A stretch of DNA of 56,700 bases. Source: Oscillospiraceae bacterium. Lineage in GTDB: Bacteria > Bacillota > Clostridia > Oscillospirales > Oscillospiraceae. The stretch lies in the NCBI GenBank assembly GCA_902778285.1, contig CACYXC010000002.1, positions 1-56,700 on the forward strand. The letters are read 5' to 3'. The notes beneath the pieces are model-generated. The model had not been told where the DNA came from. It ran no database searches and worked only from the letters and a program-made list of their open reading frames with translations. The translations under genes were made by a program, and so were the position numbers. Positions within the stretch are counted from its first letter, which is position 1. Each line of letters opens with the position of its first letter. Positions 24,676 to 34,049 of the stretch are shown here, piece after piece.

Positions 24676-27159
24676 TTATACCTTGCGGGCTGCCAGGTTG
24701 CCGGTCGCGATCGCATAGGCGATGTTGAAAGGCTGCTCGCAGTCGCCGACGGCGACGGCATTGTCGAGGCCCTCGATCAGATCGGTGTTGGGCAGCATAT
24801 CCAGCGCCTCGATCACCGTATCGCAGGGATACTCATACGCAATACCGGATTCGGCGGTGAAGGATACAAATCCGTCGCCGACGCCGGTGACCGTCGCGCT
24901 CGGGAAGAGGCGGCCGCCCGCCGAGTAGAAGGCCGTGCTGAGGAATTGCTTCATGTATGCGGAGTGCCCGTACTCGAAGTGATCCCGCGCCTCGGATGCG
25001 ATGAGCGTGACCTTCTTGCCCTGGCCGAGGAGCAGGATAGCCGTATCGACCGCCTGCGCGCCGCTGCCGAGGATGACCACGTCCTCGCCGATATTTCCGC
25101 CGAGAACATCTTCGATCGGCATGACCTTCGTCGCACCGACAGAGCTGAAGCCGCTGCTCGCGCGCTTTCCGCCGGCAGCGAGAATCACCGCGTCGGGTGC
25201 TTCGCTCTCGATGAGTTCCTTCGTGACCTCGGTGTTTAGAACGACCTCGACGCCTTTCAGTTCGCACTGTCTGGCAAGGTAGGCGCGCAGACGTCCGAGG
25301 TTCTCATGCGGGCCCTTGACCGCCTCGGCAAAGCCAAGCAGACCGCCCAGGCTTGCGCCCTTTTCGAAAAGCTTGACACTGTGGCCGCGCTCTGCGGCGA
25401 TACGGGCAGCCTCCATGCCGCCGGGGCCGCCGCCGATAACCATGACCTTCTTGGGCGTTTCTGCGGGAAGCGGATAGTAGCCCTCGGGCATGGACTCGCT
25501 GTAAGCACGGAAATATGCCGCGTTCACACGGCAGTGCTCCATATTGCAGCGGTCGAACGGGGTATCGAAGAAGCAATGCAGGCAGCGCGTGCAGGGGGCG
25601 ATCTCGTCGATGCGGCCCTCGCGCAGCTTGTTGACGTACTCGGGATCGACGCACAGCGGCCGGTTCATCATCAGGAAATCGACCTTGCCGTCCTCGATGG
25701 CCGCGTTGAACAGGTCGGGCGCAAGTGCGGGATCGTTGTAGGTCGCGCAGCCGACGGGGATGCTGACCGCGGCCTTGATCTTCGCCGCGATATCCAGCGT
25801 CAGGCCGACGCCGGAATTGTTGCCGCGGATCAGGCCCTGGAACTGCCTGTCGAAGTCGAGGCGGGTGCCGAGGCTGTTGTAGCCCTCCAGACCGCGGGCG
25901 GCGAAGTACAGGTCGCCGGCGAACTGGGTGATGTGCTCATAGCAGGGGCCGATACGGATGTGCAGGGAGTCCGCCCCGGCGGCCTCGAGCTCCTTCGCGA
26001 TGGCGACAGTCTCTTCGATCGTGTTGAAGCCGATGTTCTGGCCGACCATCTTGTCGTTCTCCTCGACGCCGTTGATCAGGCACTGCACGACAAAGTCCTT
26101 GCCGCATTTCTCCTTGATGCTGCCGATGAGCTCCTTGGCAAAACGAGTCCGGCTCTCGATCGTCTGCGGCCCGTACTCATCGGTGCGGTTGTTGCGGTAA
26201 CGGGTGAGGAAGGACGAGCCGAGGTTGTTGGCGGCCATGTTCAGCTCATACGCGTCGAAGCCGTACTCCTTCAGTTTCAGCGCGCAGTCGCTGATCTCCT
26301 GGATCCACTCCTTGACTTCCTCGGTACTGTAGTCGCCGATGAAGGGTGCGGTGTAGTCCATGGGGCCGACGGCACAGACCATCGTGCCGAACTGATATCC
26401 GACCTTCGCGCCGGCGGCATGCAGCTTGTCCAGCAGGGCCTTGACGTCATAGTCTTCCATCGGGTTCGTCGCGCCCTTGAAGCGAGTCCATGTGTCAGCA
26501 AAATCCTCGACCCAGATCACTTCCACACCGCCCTCGGCCATGCGCTGATAGAAGCCGATATACTCGTCGGGATTGTGGCGCATGAAGTTCCAGTTGAGCG
26601 CGGAGGTCTTGACCATTCTGTTGTGGATGGTGTGCGGGCCGAACTGCCAGTCGGTAAACAAAGCCGATTTGGAGAAGTCCGTGATGGAGTTCGTGAAACT
26701 CATTTCCTGGGGGTTGATGACAGCTGCGCCGCCCTTGCCAGGCTCCACGCCGAGCGCCTGGGCGAGGCATTCATTGACGCCCCTGCGGATGGCAGCGGTA
26801 TTCAGGCTTGCGCCGGAAATACCGTCTACCTCCGCGGTTCCGCCGGCTTCCGCGATGCGATTGCAGTATTCCTGCGCCGCGTCGGGCATCAGGGTGAAGT
26901 AGTCGTCGCCGGTGTGATCCAGAACCTCGAAGCTGACCTTGGTCACACCGCCCGCATCGATCTCACAGTCGACGCGGATCTTGGCAAAATCCGTGGTCTG
27001 GATGCTGCTGTAGCTGCCGGGGGTGAACAGCTTTTTCTCGCTCGCCTCAGCAAAGGCGACCGTACTGTTTGCGCCGAGGCCCAGTCCGGTCAGCGTCAAG
27101 GCGGCGGCGCCTGCCGCGCTCCCTTTCAGGAAGTCACGGCGCGTTAGTCTTTTGGCCAT
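24676..27159 (-). CDS. Tat-exported Old Yellow Enzyme-type reductase with FMN-binding domain
   Basis: 827 residues, ATG at 27159 with AAGGAGG upstream. Tat signal TRRDFLKG at 6-13, hydrophobic core, cleavage near AFA. FMN-binding domain at about 45-135 with flavinylation-type motif D112-G-I-S-G-A-S118 (Ser where Thr is usual). Then a TIM-barrel of the NADH:flavin oxidoreductase/2-enoate reductase family (about 155-500), a CxxC-type [4Fe-4S] cluster (CTRCLHCFFDTPFDRC, near 520), and a pyridine-nucleotide-disulphide-type FAD/NAD domain (MVIGGGPGGMEAARIAAERG; ILGSGAQAVDTA). The layout matches BaiCD/FadH/enoate reductases, but those are cytoplasmic. Export plus an extra covalent flavin suggests extracellular enoate or xenobiotic reduction. 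Confidence 0.92.
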   Translation of the reverse strand: MAKRLTRRDFLKGSAAGAAALTLTGLGLGANSTVAFAEASEKKLFTPGSYSSIQTTDFAKIRVDCEIDAGGVTKVSFEVLDHTGDDYFTLMPDAAQEYCNRIAEAGGTAEVDGISGASLNTAAIRRGVNECLAQALGVEPGKGGAAVINPQEMSFTNSITDFSKSALFTDWQFGPHTIHNRMVKTSALNWNFMRHNPDEYIGFYQRMAEGGVEVIWVEDFADTWTRFKGATNPMEDYDVKALLDKLHAAGAKVGYQFGTMVCAVGPMDYTAPFIGDYSTEEVKEWIQEISDCALKLKEYGFDAYELNMAANNLGSSFLTRYRNNRTDEYGPQTIESRTRFAKELIGSIKEKCGKDFVVQCLINGVEENDKMVGQNIGFNTIEETVAIAKELEAAGADSLHIRIGPCYEHITQFAGDLYFAARGLEGYNSLGTRLDFDRQFQGLIRGNNSGVGLTLDIAAKIKAAVSIPVGCATYNDPALAPDLFNAAIEDGKVDFLMMNRPLCVDPEYVNKLREGRIDEIAPCTRCLHCFFDTPFDRCNMEHCRVNAAYFRAYSESMPEGYYPLPAETPKKVMVIGGGPGGMEAARIAAERGHSVKLFEKGASLGGLLGFAEAVKGPHENLGRLRAYLARQCELKGVEVVLNTEVTKELIESEAPDAVILAAGGKRASSGFSSVGATKVMPIEDVLGGNIGEDVVILGSGAQAVDTAILLLGQGKKVTLIASEARDHFEYGHSAYMKQFLSTAFYSAGGRLFPSATVTGVGDGFVSFTAESGIAYEYPCDTVIEALDMLPNTDLIEGLDNAVAVGDCEQPFNIAYAIATGNLAARKV

Positions 27160-27300
27160 TAGTGTTCCTCCTTTTAAGTTTTATTATCGAAACAAGAGCG
27201 GGTCTCCTGTCTCTTCCGGCTGTGAAAACAAGAGGGATCTGGCTATTCCTTCCATTTCCATTATCGGTTTTTTGGAAAGAGACGATTCAAACGCGGATGC

Positions 27301-29232
27301 TCAGCGCGACGCGTCCGAAGCGGAGGCTGCCGGCCCGTTGTACCGGATGCAGAGCATCGTAAGGTCGTCGAACTGCGGCGCACTGCCGACAAATCGCTCC
27401 ACCGCGCCGGAAACCGTATCCATGATCTGCTCGGGAGAGCCGTTCTCGCCGCTGCGAAGCGCTTCGGTCATGCGCTCGGTGCCGAAAAGTACCTTTTCCC
27501 CATTGGTGGCTTCCGTCAATCCGTCGGTGTAAACAAATAGCTTCGCGCCGGGCTCCAGATCGATACTGACCTTTTTGTAGGCAGCGGAATCCAACGCGCC
27601 GAGAACCAGGCCGTGCTTTCCCTTGAGGAGCGAAAAAGAGCCGTCCGCATGCTTGAGCGCCGGGTATTCGTGGCCGGCGTTGGCGGTATCCAGCCTGCCG
27701 GTGGAGAGTTCGAGAATGCCGAGCCAGGCCGTCACAAACATCTCCTCGGAATTGCGGGAGCATATCTGCGTGTTGACCAGCTTCAGCGCTTTCTCGGGAC
27801 TCTTTTCGCCCATGGCCGCGTGCCGGATCTGATCCATGGCGACCATCATGAACAGCGCTGCCGGGATGCCCTTGCCGGACACGTCGGCGATGACGAGTCC
27901 CAGATGGTCCTCGTCGATGAGGAAGTAGTCGTAGAAATCTCCGCCCACTTCCCTGGCCGGCGTCATGGAAGCGCATAGATCAAATTCGCTGCGCTCCGGG
28001 AAAGCAGGGGATTCCTTGGGGAGGGCGCTCATCTGGATGCGCGTCGCGAGCGACAGCTCCGTGGCGATGCGCTCGTTTTCAAGCTCCAGCGCATGACGCT
28101 GCTCGACTGCGCTGACATAGTGCATTCCGAGCGACAGAATGTACATCACCAGCGCGCCGGCAGGCAGCCAGAGCGGATGCGTGATCAGGCCGAAGCGGTA
28201 GAGCAGGGCCGAAGCGGCAGTCGAGAGCAGAATGATCCCGACGCAGGCCGCGGCGCCGAGATCGGCCCGAAGCCGTACAAAAACGCATAGGGACAGCAGC
28301 AGCAGGACAAAGAGAACAGGCAGCTGGACCCGGTCGGGGACTTCTCGCTTGAAATTCTTTTCCAGAATGCTCTGGATGACATTGGCCTGGATCTCGAGCC
28401 CGTACATCTGGACGCCATGATCGATCGGAGTGAAATACGCGTCGTGGAAGACAGCCGCATAAGGCCCGATCAGGACGATCTTGCCGGCCCAGAAAGAGGA
28501 GGGGATCTCGCCGCAGATCAGTCTGGAGACGGAAAAGCCGTCATAGAAATCGCCGGGACGCCCCGTATAGGGGATGTAAAAAAAGCCCCTGCCGTCGACA
28601 GGGGGAGCCTTGATCTCCCTGCCCTGTCCCTCCAGGAAAAGACGCGCTGTCTCAAACGCCGCGGAGTATACCCGGTTTCCGTCCGGCTCAACGAAAAGAA
28701 GGGCGTGGCGCATCACGCCGTCCTGATCCGCCATGGCGTTGATATGACCCTGTGTGGTGTTGACGCGCAGGGTTTCATACGGCTGTTCATATCCGAGAAC
28801 GGCGGCGTCGTTCCGGGAGGCCGCGCGGCCGTTTTCCCAGGTGATCTCCTCACCGAAAACGGCCGCGGAAGCGGTGACCACGTTGCCCAGCCGCGCTGCG
28901 GCCTCCGCGAGCCTGTTATCCGCCTGCTCGTAAGAGTTGCCGGTATACAGCACGTCGATCGCCGTGACGGCGGGCAGGTTGTCCGGATCCGCTGCCAGCG
29001 CTTCCAGCGCATCGGCGATCACGTTCCGGCTCCAGGTGTTGTACGGCCCCAACGAGGAGAAGGACTCCTCGTCGATGCCGAACAGGACGATGTCCCCAGA
29101 GGTGGAGGACGGGCGCTGGAAGAGCCCGTCCTGCACCCACTTGTCCACCCGGCGAAGCACGCCCGCACCGATGACCGCTGTCACGAGGATCGCGCAGAGC
29201 ACGGAAAAAAGAACTTGTCGGTACTGTTTCAT
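27301..29232 (-). CDS. CHASE2 sensor with SpoIIE-type serine phosphatase output
   Basis: 643 residues. N-terminal membrane helix (about 7-25), extracytoplasmic CHASE2 domain (about 30-300; GDIVLFGIDEESFSSLG; AIDVLYTG; GKIVLIG), three closely packed membrane helices (about 305-395), then a PP2C-like SpoIIE phosphatase (about 410-635). Metal-binding signatures PAREVGGDFYDYF, LVIADVSGKGIPAALFM and LFVYTDGLTEA, with FDDLTMLCIRY, are intact. It should dephosphorylate an anti-sigma antagonist in response to an external cue, but no antagonist or anti-sigma gene is nearby. It starts 9 bases after the FecR/MBG gene, so they form one operon. Confidence 0.92.
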   Translation of the reverse strand: MKQYRQVLFSVLCAILVTAVIGAGVLRRVDKWVQDGLFQRPSSTSGDIVLFGIDEESFSSLGPYNTWSRNVIADALEALAADPDNLPAVTAIDVLYTGNSYEQADNRLAEAAARLGNVVTASAAVFGEEITWENGRAASRNDAAVLGYEQPYETLRVNTTQGHINAMADQDGVMRHALLFVEPDGNRVYSAAFETARLFLEGQGREIKAPPVDGRGFFYIPYTGRPGDFYDGFSVSRLICGEIPSSFWAGKIVLIGPYAAVFHDAYFTPIDHGVQMYGLEIQANVIQSILEKNFKREVPDRVQLPVLFVLLLLSLCVFVRLRADLGAAACVGIILLSTAASALLYRFGLITHPLWLPAGALVMYILSLGMHYVSAVEQRHALELENERIATELSLATRIQMSALPKESPAFPERSEFDLCASMTPAREVGGDFYDYFLIDEDHLGLVIADVSGKGIPAALFMMVAMDQIRHAAMGEKSPEKALKLVNTQICSRNSEEMFVTAWLGILELSTGRLDTANAGHEYPALKHADGSFSLLKGKHGLVLGALDSAAYKKVSIDLEPGAKLFVYTDGLTEATNGEKVLFGTERMTEALRSGENGSPEQIMDTVSGAVERFVGSAPQFDDLTMLCIRYNGPAASASDASR

Positions 29233-29241
29233 TCTTCATCC

Positions 29242-32200
29242 TCAGGGCTGATCGGACTCCTGTGATCCCTCCTGCTTCGGCTCCTCCTTTTCAGGCTCCT
29301 CCGCTTTCGGAGGCTCCTCCGCTTTCGAAGGCTCCTCCGCCTTCGGAGCTTCTTCCGTTTTCGCAGGCTCCTCTTCCTTCGGAGCTTCCTCTTCCGCCTG
29401 CGCCTGGGCGTCGTCTTCCGTCGATCCGGCTTCTGCAGGATCAGCAGCGGCCTCGGCGGCTTCGGACTGCTCCTCGCTCTCCGTGCCCTCCGCGCCGTCC
29501 GGGGCGGGTTGTGTCTCTTCGGGCTTCACGGCGTCGGGAACATCCTTCGGATCTGCCGCTTCGTCCGGGGAGGCGGGAACGGAGCCGCCGTCGGAGGTCA
29601 GGAATTTGCCGTCCTGGCTCTGGGTTTCGATCTCGTAATTGCCGCTGTTTCCGGTCTCAAAATCGTATACCGGGACAATGGAAAAGTCGGTGTCGTCTTT
29701 CAGCAGCGTCTTTCCTACGGTGATCCGATCGCCCCATTCCCAGGCGATCTGCCAGGTGTTTTCGCCGGTTTCCGTCACCTGATACATGACGGCGTCGACG
29801 TTCTTCACCTCAACCTTCAACCCGTAGCTTTCAATCATAACATCGTCGGTTGTAGCGGTATAGACGTCGTCCGCAATCAGGACAAGCTCGACCGGCTGCA
29901 CCGTCAGTGTCCCAAGCTCTTCGGTGATCACGTAGTTGTCCGGGTTGATGTCTCCCCAGTCGATGTTGTATGTATTGGGCGTGCTTCCGGCGTCGGTGAT
30001 CGTTCCGGTCGCGTGTACGACGGGTGTATAGCCTTCTACCCATGGCCCGGCATCGACACCCTGATAAACCAAGGGCGCGCCGTTGTAAACTCTGTCGGCG
30101 GAGCCGGTTTTGATCGTGACCGCTACGGGCGTCACTTCCAGCGCGCCGGGCTCTGCCGTGACCGTGTAGTTCTCGCTCCTGGTCTCGCCCCAGTCGATGG
30201 TATACGGATTCTCCGCAGTTCCCGCATCCGTGATCGTGCCGGTGGCTGTGACGGTGATCATGTCGCCGCCGACCAAGCCATCAACCTTGACGACCTCGGC
30301 GCCGTCCAGGGCCACACCGTCGAACTCCTTGGAGGCGCTCGCCGTGATCGTCAGCTCTGCGGGCTGGATCTCCAGACTGTTGTAGACATATGTGATCTCG
30401 TAGTTGTCCTCGTTCCCCGCGCGGAAATTGCGCTCCGGCTCAAAGGTCCAGGAGCCGGCGTCTTTGTATCCCTTTCCTTCCAGAACGAGCTCAGCGCCGC
30501 CGGGCAGTTCGAAGATGAAGAAGTAATCGGATTCCGTCTCCTCGTCCGCTTCCGATTTGACCGGATCCGTTTTTTCATCCGCGCCGTCAATGGACGCCTC
30601 GATCCATTCGGGGTAATAGATGTCGCCATTGTATGTTTCAACCGCGCCTTCCTCTCCGGTCGCCTCTCCGGTATCCGGGTCGATGATGCTTTCCCCGTGG
30701 AAGCCAAGATCGAACTCCACCGGAAGCGGATTCACCGTCAGCGTGCCGCTCTTCATGACGACTTTTGTGAATTTGCCGGTCACATCATTGTTGTTCTCGT
30801 CAAGGATCATGTACGAGGTGATGCTGTTTTCGCTGCTGCCGGCGTCTGTCTGGCTGCCGGAAACGCTGGCCCTGACCTTGTAGCCGGAGGGCAGGCCTTC
30901 GGCTGTCACGGCGCCGGCCGTCAGAGGCGTGCCGTCGTAGGTCTTCTCGGCGGAGGCCGCAGTCAGCGTGACCGTGCTCTTCGGCTCCGTGACCGTCAGG
31001 GTGCCGAGATTCTCATAAACTGCATAGTTTCCGCCGTTTGCGCTGCCCCATTGGATGGAATAGGTGTTGCGCGCGGAACCCGGATCCGTAATGGAGCCGG
31101 TCGCCGTCACCGAAGCGGTCTCGCCATTGACGAGACCGGAGAGGCTCGCCGTGGAATTTGTCAGCGGTCTGCCGTCGTATTCCTTTTCGGCTGAGCCGGT
31201 CGTGACCGTGAGCGCAGCGCGGTACACCGTCAGCGTACCCAGCTCTTCCGCGACTTCATAGTTGTCCTTGTTCGCGCTTCCCCAGTTGATGACATAGGTG
31301 TTGAGGCTGGTCCCGGCGTTGGTCTGGCGGCCGGTGGCCGTCACCCGGATCGACTCGTCCACGGCGGGACAGGTGTAGAATGCCTCCTCGCTTCCGAGGG
31401 CCCTGTTGTTGTAATCGGTGATCTCCGTATCGATGGTGATCTTCACATTGCTGAGGTTCTGCATCAGGCGCTCCGAGTCCGCCTCCGGGATCTGCAGACC
31501 GGCCTCCACGACGGTGGGATCCTCCGAAGAGGGCTCCGGAAGCTCAGCGATAAGCTTCTTGAGAAGATTATAGTTCCATCCGGTATCCTTGCAGGCCTGC
31601 TGCAGGAGGGCCGGGTTAGCCGCATAAATGCGCAGCAGCTCCTCGGGAAGCTCGTCTTCGCGCAGGTCCTCGATCTTCAGTTCGATGCTCTGTTCGCCGT
31701 CCAGATCGGAGAGGAAGATCGACAGCTTCTGACCGGCCCGCAGCTGGAGCTCGCGCCTCTCGCCGGTAAGCGGGTTGGCAGCGTTCACCCATATGACGCC
31801 GCAGAGCCCGTACAGGGTCTGGCTGTCAAATACTGCGCTCTCGGCCGTTTCTGTGACGACCCAGGCGGTATTGCGCCACGGCTGCTGCCGCTCCTCAGCG
31901 CCCCTGTAGAAGGTGACGTACGCCTCCGGGTTCGTCAGGGGCCAGCCGTCATAGACCTTCGCGGCACTTCCGGTGTGGATGATGAGGGGAGCGGGCACCA
32001 CCAGAAGGGTGCCGCTGACCTTCTCCACATTCGTAAAGTGGCGGGTGATATCCTCGCCGCTCTCGTTGTAGATGGCGTAGAACGATATGGGGTTTTCGCT
32101 CTCGCCCGCGTCCGTGCGGCTGCCGCCGGCTTCGGCCCTGACACGGAGGCCTTCGGGAAGGCCGCTGACAAGAACGTCCGTGCTGCGATTCAGCGCCCGA

Positions 32201-33078
32201 CCGTCATAGTATTTGCTCGCGCTCTGCGCGATAAGGGCAACAGGGGCGTCCCATGTCCAGTCGCCGTCCGCGGAGAAGTCGGCTGCGGTGCCGTCGATCA
32301 GACCGGGGCAGGCCCGATTGACGCGCTCAAGGACAGCGGGATCGCTTACCACCTGATTGCGTACAAAGCCCTGAATATCCTCCGGCGTAAGAGCGGAGAC
32401 CGCGGGAGCCGGGATCCCGTCCGCATCTTCGCTGTATTCCGGCACCGTGGCCTTCTGCCCCGCATCGACGGCGAGGGACTGCTCCCTGCCCGCGTCGTCG
32501 AGATAGGTGATCTGCGCAGTTCCCTCCAGCACGCCGACCTGGGAGATGGCGACGATGCTGCCCTTTTCGGGGGAGAGCACGCTCAGATCCACCGTCTCCA
32601 GTCCGACCGCTTTCCCATCGGTGACAGGTTCGTTGGAGACATACACGATGGTGCCGCGAATACCGACGATCATGGTGGAGGTCTCGATGTCCATGGTCTC
32701 GTTCGCGCCCAGCTTATCGCTCACATCCAGGAAGAGCCTGCCCTCGGTGAGCGTCATCGAGACAGAGCCGGACTGCTTTTCAAACGCCACGCCGGTTTTC
32801 TCATCCAGCGTGACGATGCGGCCGTCGTCCAGCCCCACGGAGGCGGAGCTCTCCTCGGCGGTCTTCATGGTCTCGCCGCTGTCGAAGCGGGCGTCGGCCA
32901 TGACCGCGCGGGCGCTGCCCGCGGCGTCCTGGATGTCCACCGTCCCCTCATAGTGGAGCAGGCGCATCGTCGAAGCGGTGTAAGACTCCGCGAGGGCGGT
33001 ACCGCTGAGCATGCCGACCAGAAGCACGAGTGAGATCATGCATGCGAAGAATTTCGTGAAGAAGCTGTGTTTTTTCAT
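29242..33078 (-). CDS. Large secreted FecR-domain protein with MBG-type repeats
   Basis: 1278 residues. Signal peptide 1-31 (cleavage after ALA). FecR domain at about 35-175 (STMRLLHYEGTV; LTEGRLFLDVS; MIVGIRGTIVY). From about 270 to 1150 a series of about eight beta-sandwich repeats of MBG flavour, most carrying S(A)xKxYDGxPL, T(I)TDAGSxxNTY.I.WG and NYxVxxELGTLTV. One unit (near 840-935) is more divergent. The last ~110 residues are a Pro/Glu/Ala/Lys tail with repeats of KAEEPxKAEEP. No LPXTG, SLH or anchoring helix is seen, so the tail may contact the wall or the protein may be released. Ribosome site GAGGGGG. Likely partner of the CHASE2 phosphatase. Confidence 0.9.
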   Translation of the reverse strand: MKKHSFFTKFFACMISLVLLVGMLSGTALAESYTASTMRLLHYEGTVDIQDAAGSARAVMADARFDSGETMKTAEESSASVGLDDGRIVTLDEKTGVAFEKQSGSVSMTLTEGRLFLDVSDKLGANETMDIETSTMIVGIRGTIVYVSNEPVTDGKAVGLETVDLSVLSPEKGSIVAISQVGVLEGTAQITYLDDAGREQSLAVDAGQKATVPEYSEDADGIPAPAVSALTPEDIQGFVRNQVVSDPAVLERVNRACPGLIDGTAADFSADGDWTWDAPVALIAQSASKYYDGRALNRSTDVLVSGLPEGLRVRAEAGGSRTDAGESENPISFYAIYNESGEDITRHFTNVEKVSGTLLVVPAPLIIHTGSAAKVYDGWPLTNPEAYVTFYRGAEERQQPWRNTAWVVTETAESAVFDSQTLYGLCGVIWVNAANPLTGERRELQLRAGQKLSIFLSDLDGEQSIELKIEDLREDELPEELLRIYAANPALLQQACKDTGWNYNLLKKLIAELPEPSSEDPTVVEAGLQIPEADSERLMQNLSNVKITIDTEITDYNNRALGSEEAFYTCPAVDESIRVTATGRQTNAGTSLNTYVINWGSANKDNYEVAEELGTLTVYRAALTVTTGSAEKEYDGRPLTNSTASLSGLVNGETASVTATGSITDPGSARNTYSIQWGSANGGNYAVYENLGTLTVTEPKSTVTLTAASAEKTYDGTPLTAGAVTAEGLPSGYKVRASVSGSQTDAGSSENSITSYMILDENNNDVTGKFTKVVMKSGTLTVNPLPVEFDLGFHGESIIDPDTGEATGEEGAVETYNGDIYYPEWIEASIDGADEKTDPVKSEADEETESDYFFIFELPGGAELVLEGKGYKDAGSWTFEPERNFRAGNEDNYEITYVYNSLEIQPAELTITASASKEFDGVALDGAEVVKVDGLVGGDMITVTATGTITDAGTAENPYTIDWGETRSENYTVTAEPGALEVTPVAVTIKTGSADRVYNGAPLVYQGVDAGPWVEGYTPVVHATGTITDAGSTPNTYNIDWGDINPDNYVITEELGTLTVQPVELVLIADDVYTATTDDVMIESYGLKVEVKNVDAVMYQVTETGENTWQIAWEWGDRITVGKTLLKDDTDFSIVPVYDFETGNSGNYEIETQSQDGKFLTSDGGSVPASPDEAADPKDVPDAVKPEETQPAPDGAEGTESEEQSEAAEAAADPAEAGSTEDDAQAQAEEEAPKEEEPAKTEEAPKAEEPSKAEEPPKAEEPEKEEPKQEGSQESDQP

Positions 33079-33100
33079 ATTGGCCCCCTCAGATAGTGAT

Positions 33101-33270
33101 AATAATGATTATCGCATGGAGAAAACAATCGACTTTTCGATTGTCTTCTCCGCCAAACGACACGTTTGGCGGCAAATGATGGGTTCCATCATTTGCGCGA
33201 TGCTCATTGCAATGAATATATGGTAAAACAGCAGAGCTGTTCTGCTGAGCAGCAAAGCTGCTCGGCGAAA
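33101..33270. repeat. Multi-hairpin intergenic repeat, copy A
   Basis: Copy A shares its 5' end (AATAATGATTATCG...ATGG.GAAAAC) with copy C and its central core (GCTCATTGCAATGAATAT, 33202-33219) with copy B. Successive hairpins: AGAA.ACAATCGA/TCGATTGT.TTCT, GCCAAACG-ACA-CGTTTGGC, GCAAATGATGG/CCATCATTTGC, CAGCAG/CTGCTG and GAGCAGC-AAA-GCTGCTC. The 3' end is diverged after about 33270. It lies just upstream of the FecR/MBG gene. Confidence 0.75.
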
Positions 33271-33622
33271 CGCCGCGAGCGGAATCTTGATCGCGCTGCG
33301 GTTTTCACAAAACGCGAGCAGCGTCCGGCGCGATGTCGGAACGAAGAAGCAGCATTCCACCCATCATGTTCCTAAGTCTGTGTATACACTATAACATAAT
33401 ATGTCAAAAGCTTCAAGACGATATCTTGTACAAAGGGAAATAAAAAACACCGGGAAACTGCCCGCACTTTTCGCCTGTGATGAGCAGATCGCCGCTGTGC
33501 CGCCTTTTTTCCGGGCAGCGCCGTTTTGACTTGCAGACCGGGAGCGCGGCCATTTGCGGAGGGTATGATCTGCGGTACATAAAAATGCCTGCAGGTCATA
33601 CGGCCTGCAGGAAATTTCTGGA
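33271..33622. other. Intergenic stretch without a recognised gene
   Basis: About 350 bases. It holds an inverted repeat CCTGCAGG (33588-33595 and 33604-33611) that, read on the minus strand, is followed by a T-run and could be a terminator. There is also a short AT-rich tract near 33380-33420. No reading frame with family resemblance. Confidence 0.4.
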
Positions 33623-33651
33623 TTGTAAGCTCGGACTGTTCATGGTAAAAT
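33623..33651 (+). promoter_or_regulatory. Promoter of the 41-residue membrane peptide gene
   Basis: TTGTAA at 33623-33628, 17-bp spacer, TAAAAT at 33646-33651 with extended -10 TG at 33643-33644, the same TGGTAAAAT found at 4463-4471. Confidence 0.6.
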
Positions 33652-33684
33652 TCTATCGCAGATTTCAAATGAGGAGAGATGACG

Positions 33685-33810
33685 ATGGACTATCAACAGG
33701 TAAAAGAACGCGTTGAAAGAGAGTCCCGGGCGCTGCCAAAAATAGTGGCGAAAGCAGGGATCGAGATACTGATACTTATCATTGCGCTCATTTTCCTCTC
33801 TCGATCATGA
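33685..33810 (+). CDS. Small single-pass membrane peptide
   Basis: 41 residues, ATG at 33685 preceded by GAGGAGAGATGACG. Charged N-terminal half (MDYQQVKERVERESRALP) and a hydrophobic C-terminal helix (IEILILIIALIFLS). It has its own promoter (33623-33651). Its last codons and TGA stop coincide with the beginning of repeat copy B, so the C-terminus may have been set by insertion of that element. No family recognised; real small protein or remnant are both possible. Confidence 0.5.
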   Translation: MDYQQVKERVERESRALPKIVAKAGIEILILIIALIFLSRS

Positions 33811-33952
33811 GCATCGGGCGAATGATTCTTTGAGTCATTCGCCCGATGCTCATTGCAATGAATATATGGCAAAACAGCCCCGTTGTTTTGCTGCGCCGCA
33901 AAGCGGCGCAGCGAAAAGCTTTTTGGCTTTTCGCCATCCTATCGTCATGATA
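33809..33952. repeat. Multi-hairpin intergenic repeat, copy B
   Basis: Begins with a perfect 17-bp hairpin (GAGCATCGGGCGAATGA with TCATTCGCCCGATGCTC), then the shared core GCTCATTGCAATGAATAT, then GCTGCGCCGC-AAA-GCGGCGCAGC and GCGAAAAGC/GCTTTTCGC, ending ATCGTCATGATA. Compared with copy C it lacks the first two hairpins. Confidence 0.75.
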
Positions 33953-34049
33953 AGGGCATCAAATGTGACAATGCGGCAGTCTCTGACGGTAAAAAAGTGA
34001 AACCGCTCCGGTCCTACCAAAAGCCGCACGGCGACCGGCAGCAAACACC

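Noticed and set aside
29242-29600. Sortase signal at the C-terminus of the FecR/MBG protein
   Set aside because: The tail is Pro/Glu/Ala/Lys-rich to the last residue, with no LPXTG, hydrophobic helix or positively charged end.
33101-33952. CRISPR array
   Set aside because: Repeated hairpins looked array-like at first, but copies are about 700 bp and 10 kb apart, differ internally, and there are no regular spacers or cas genes.
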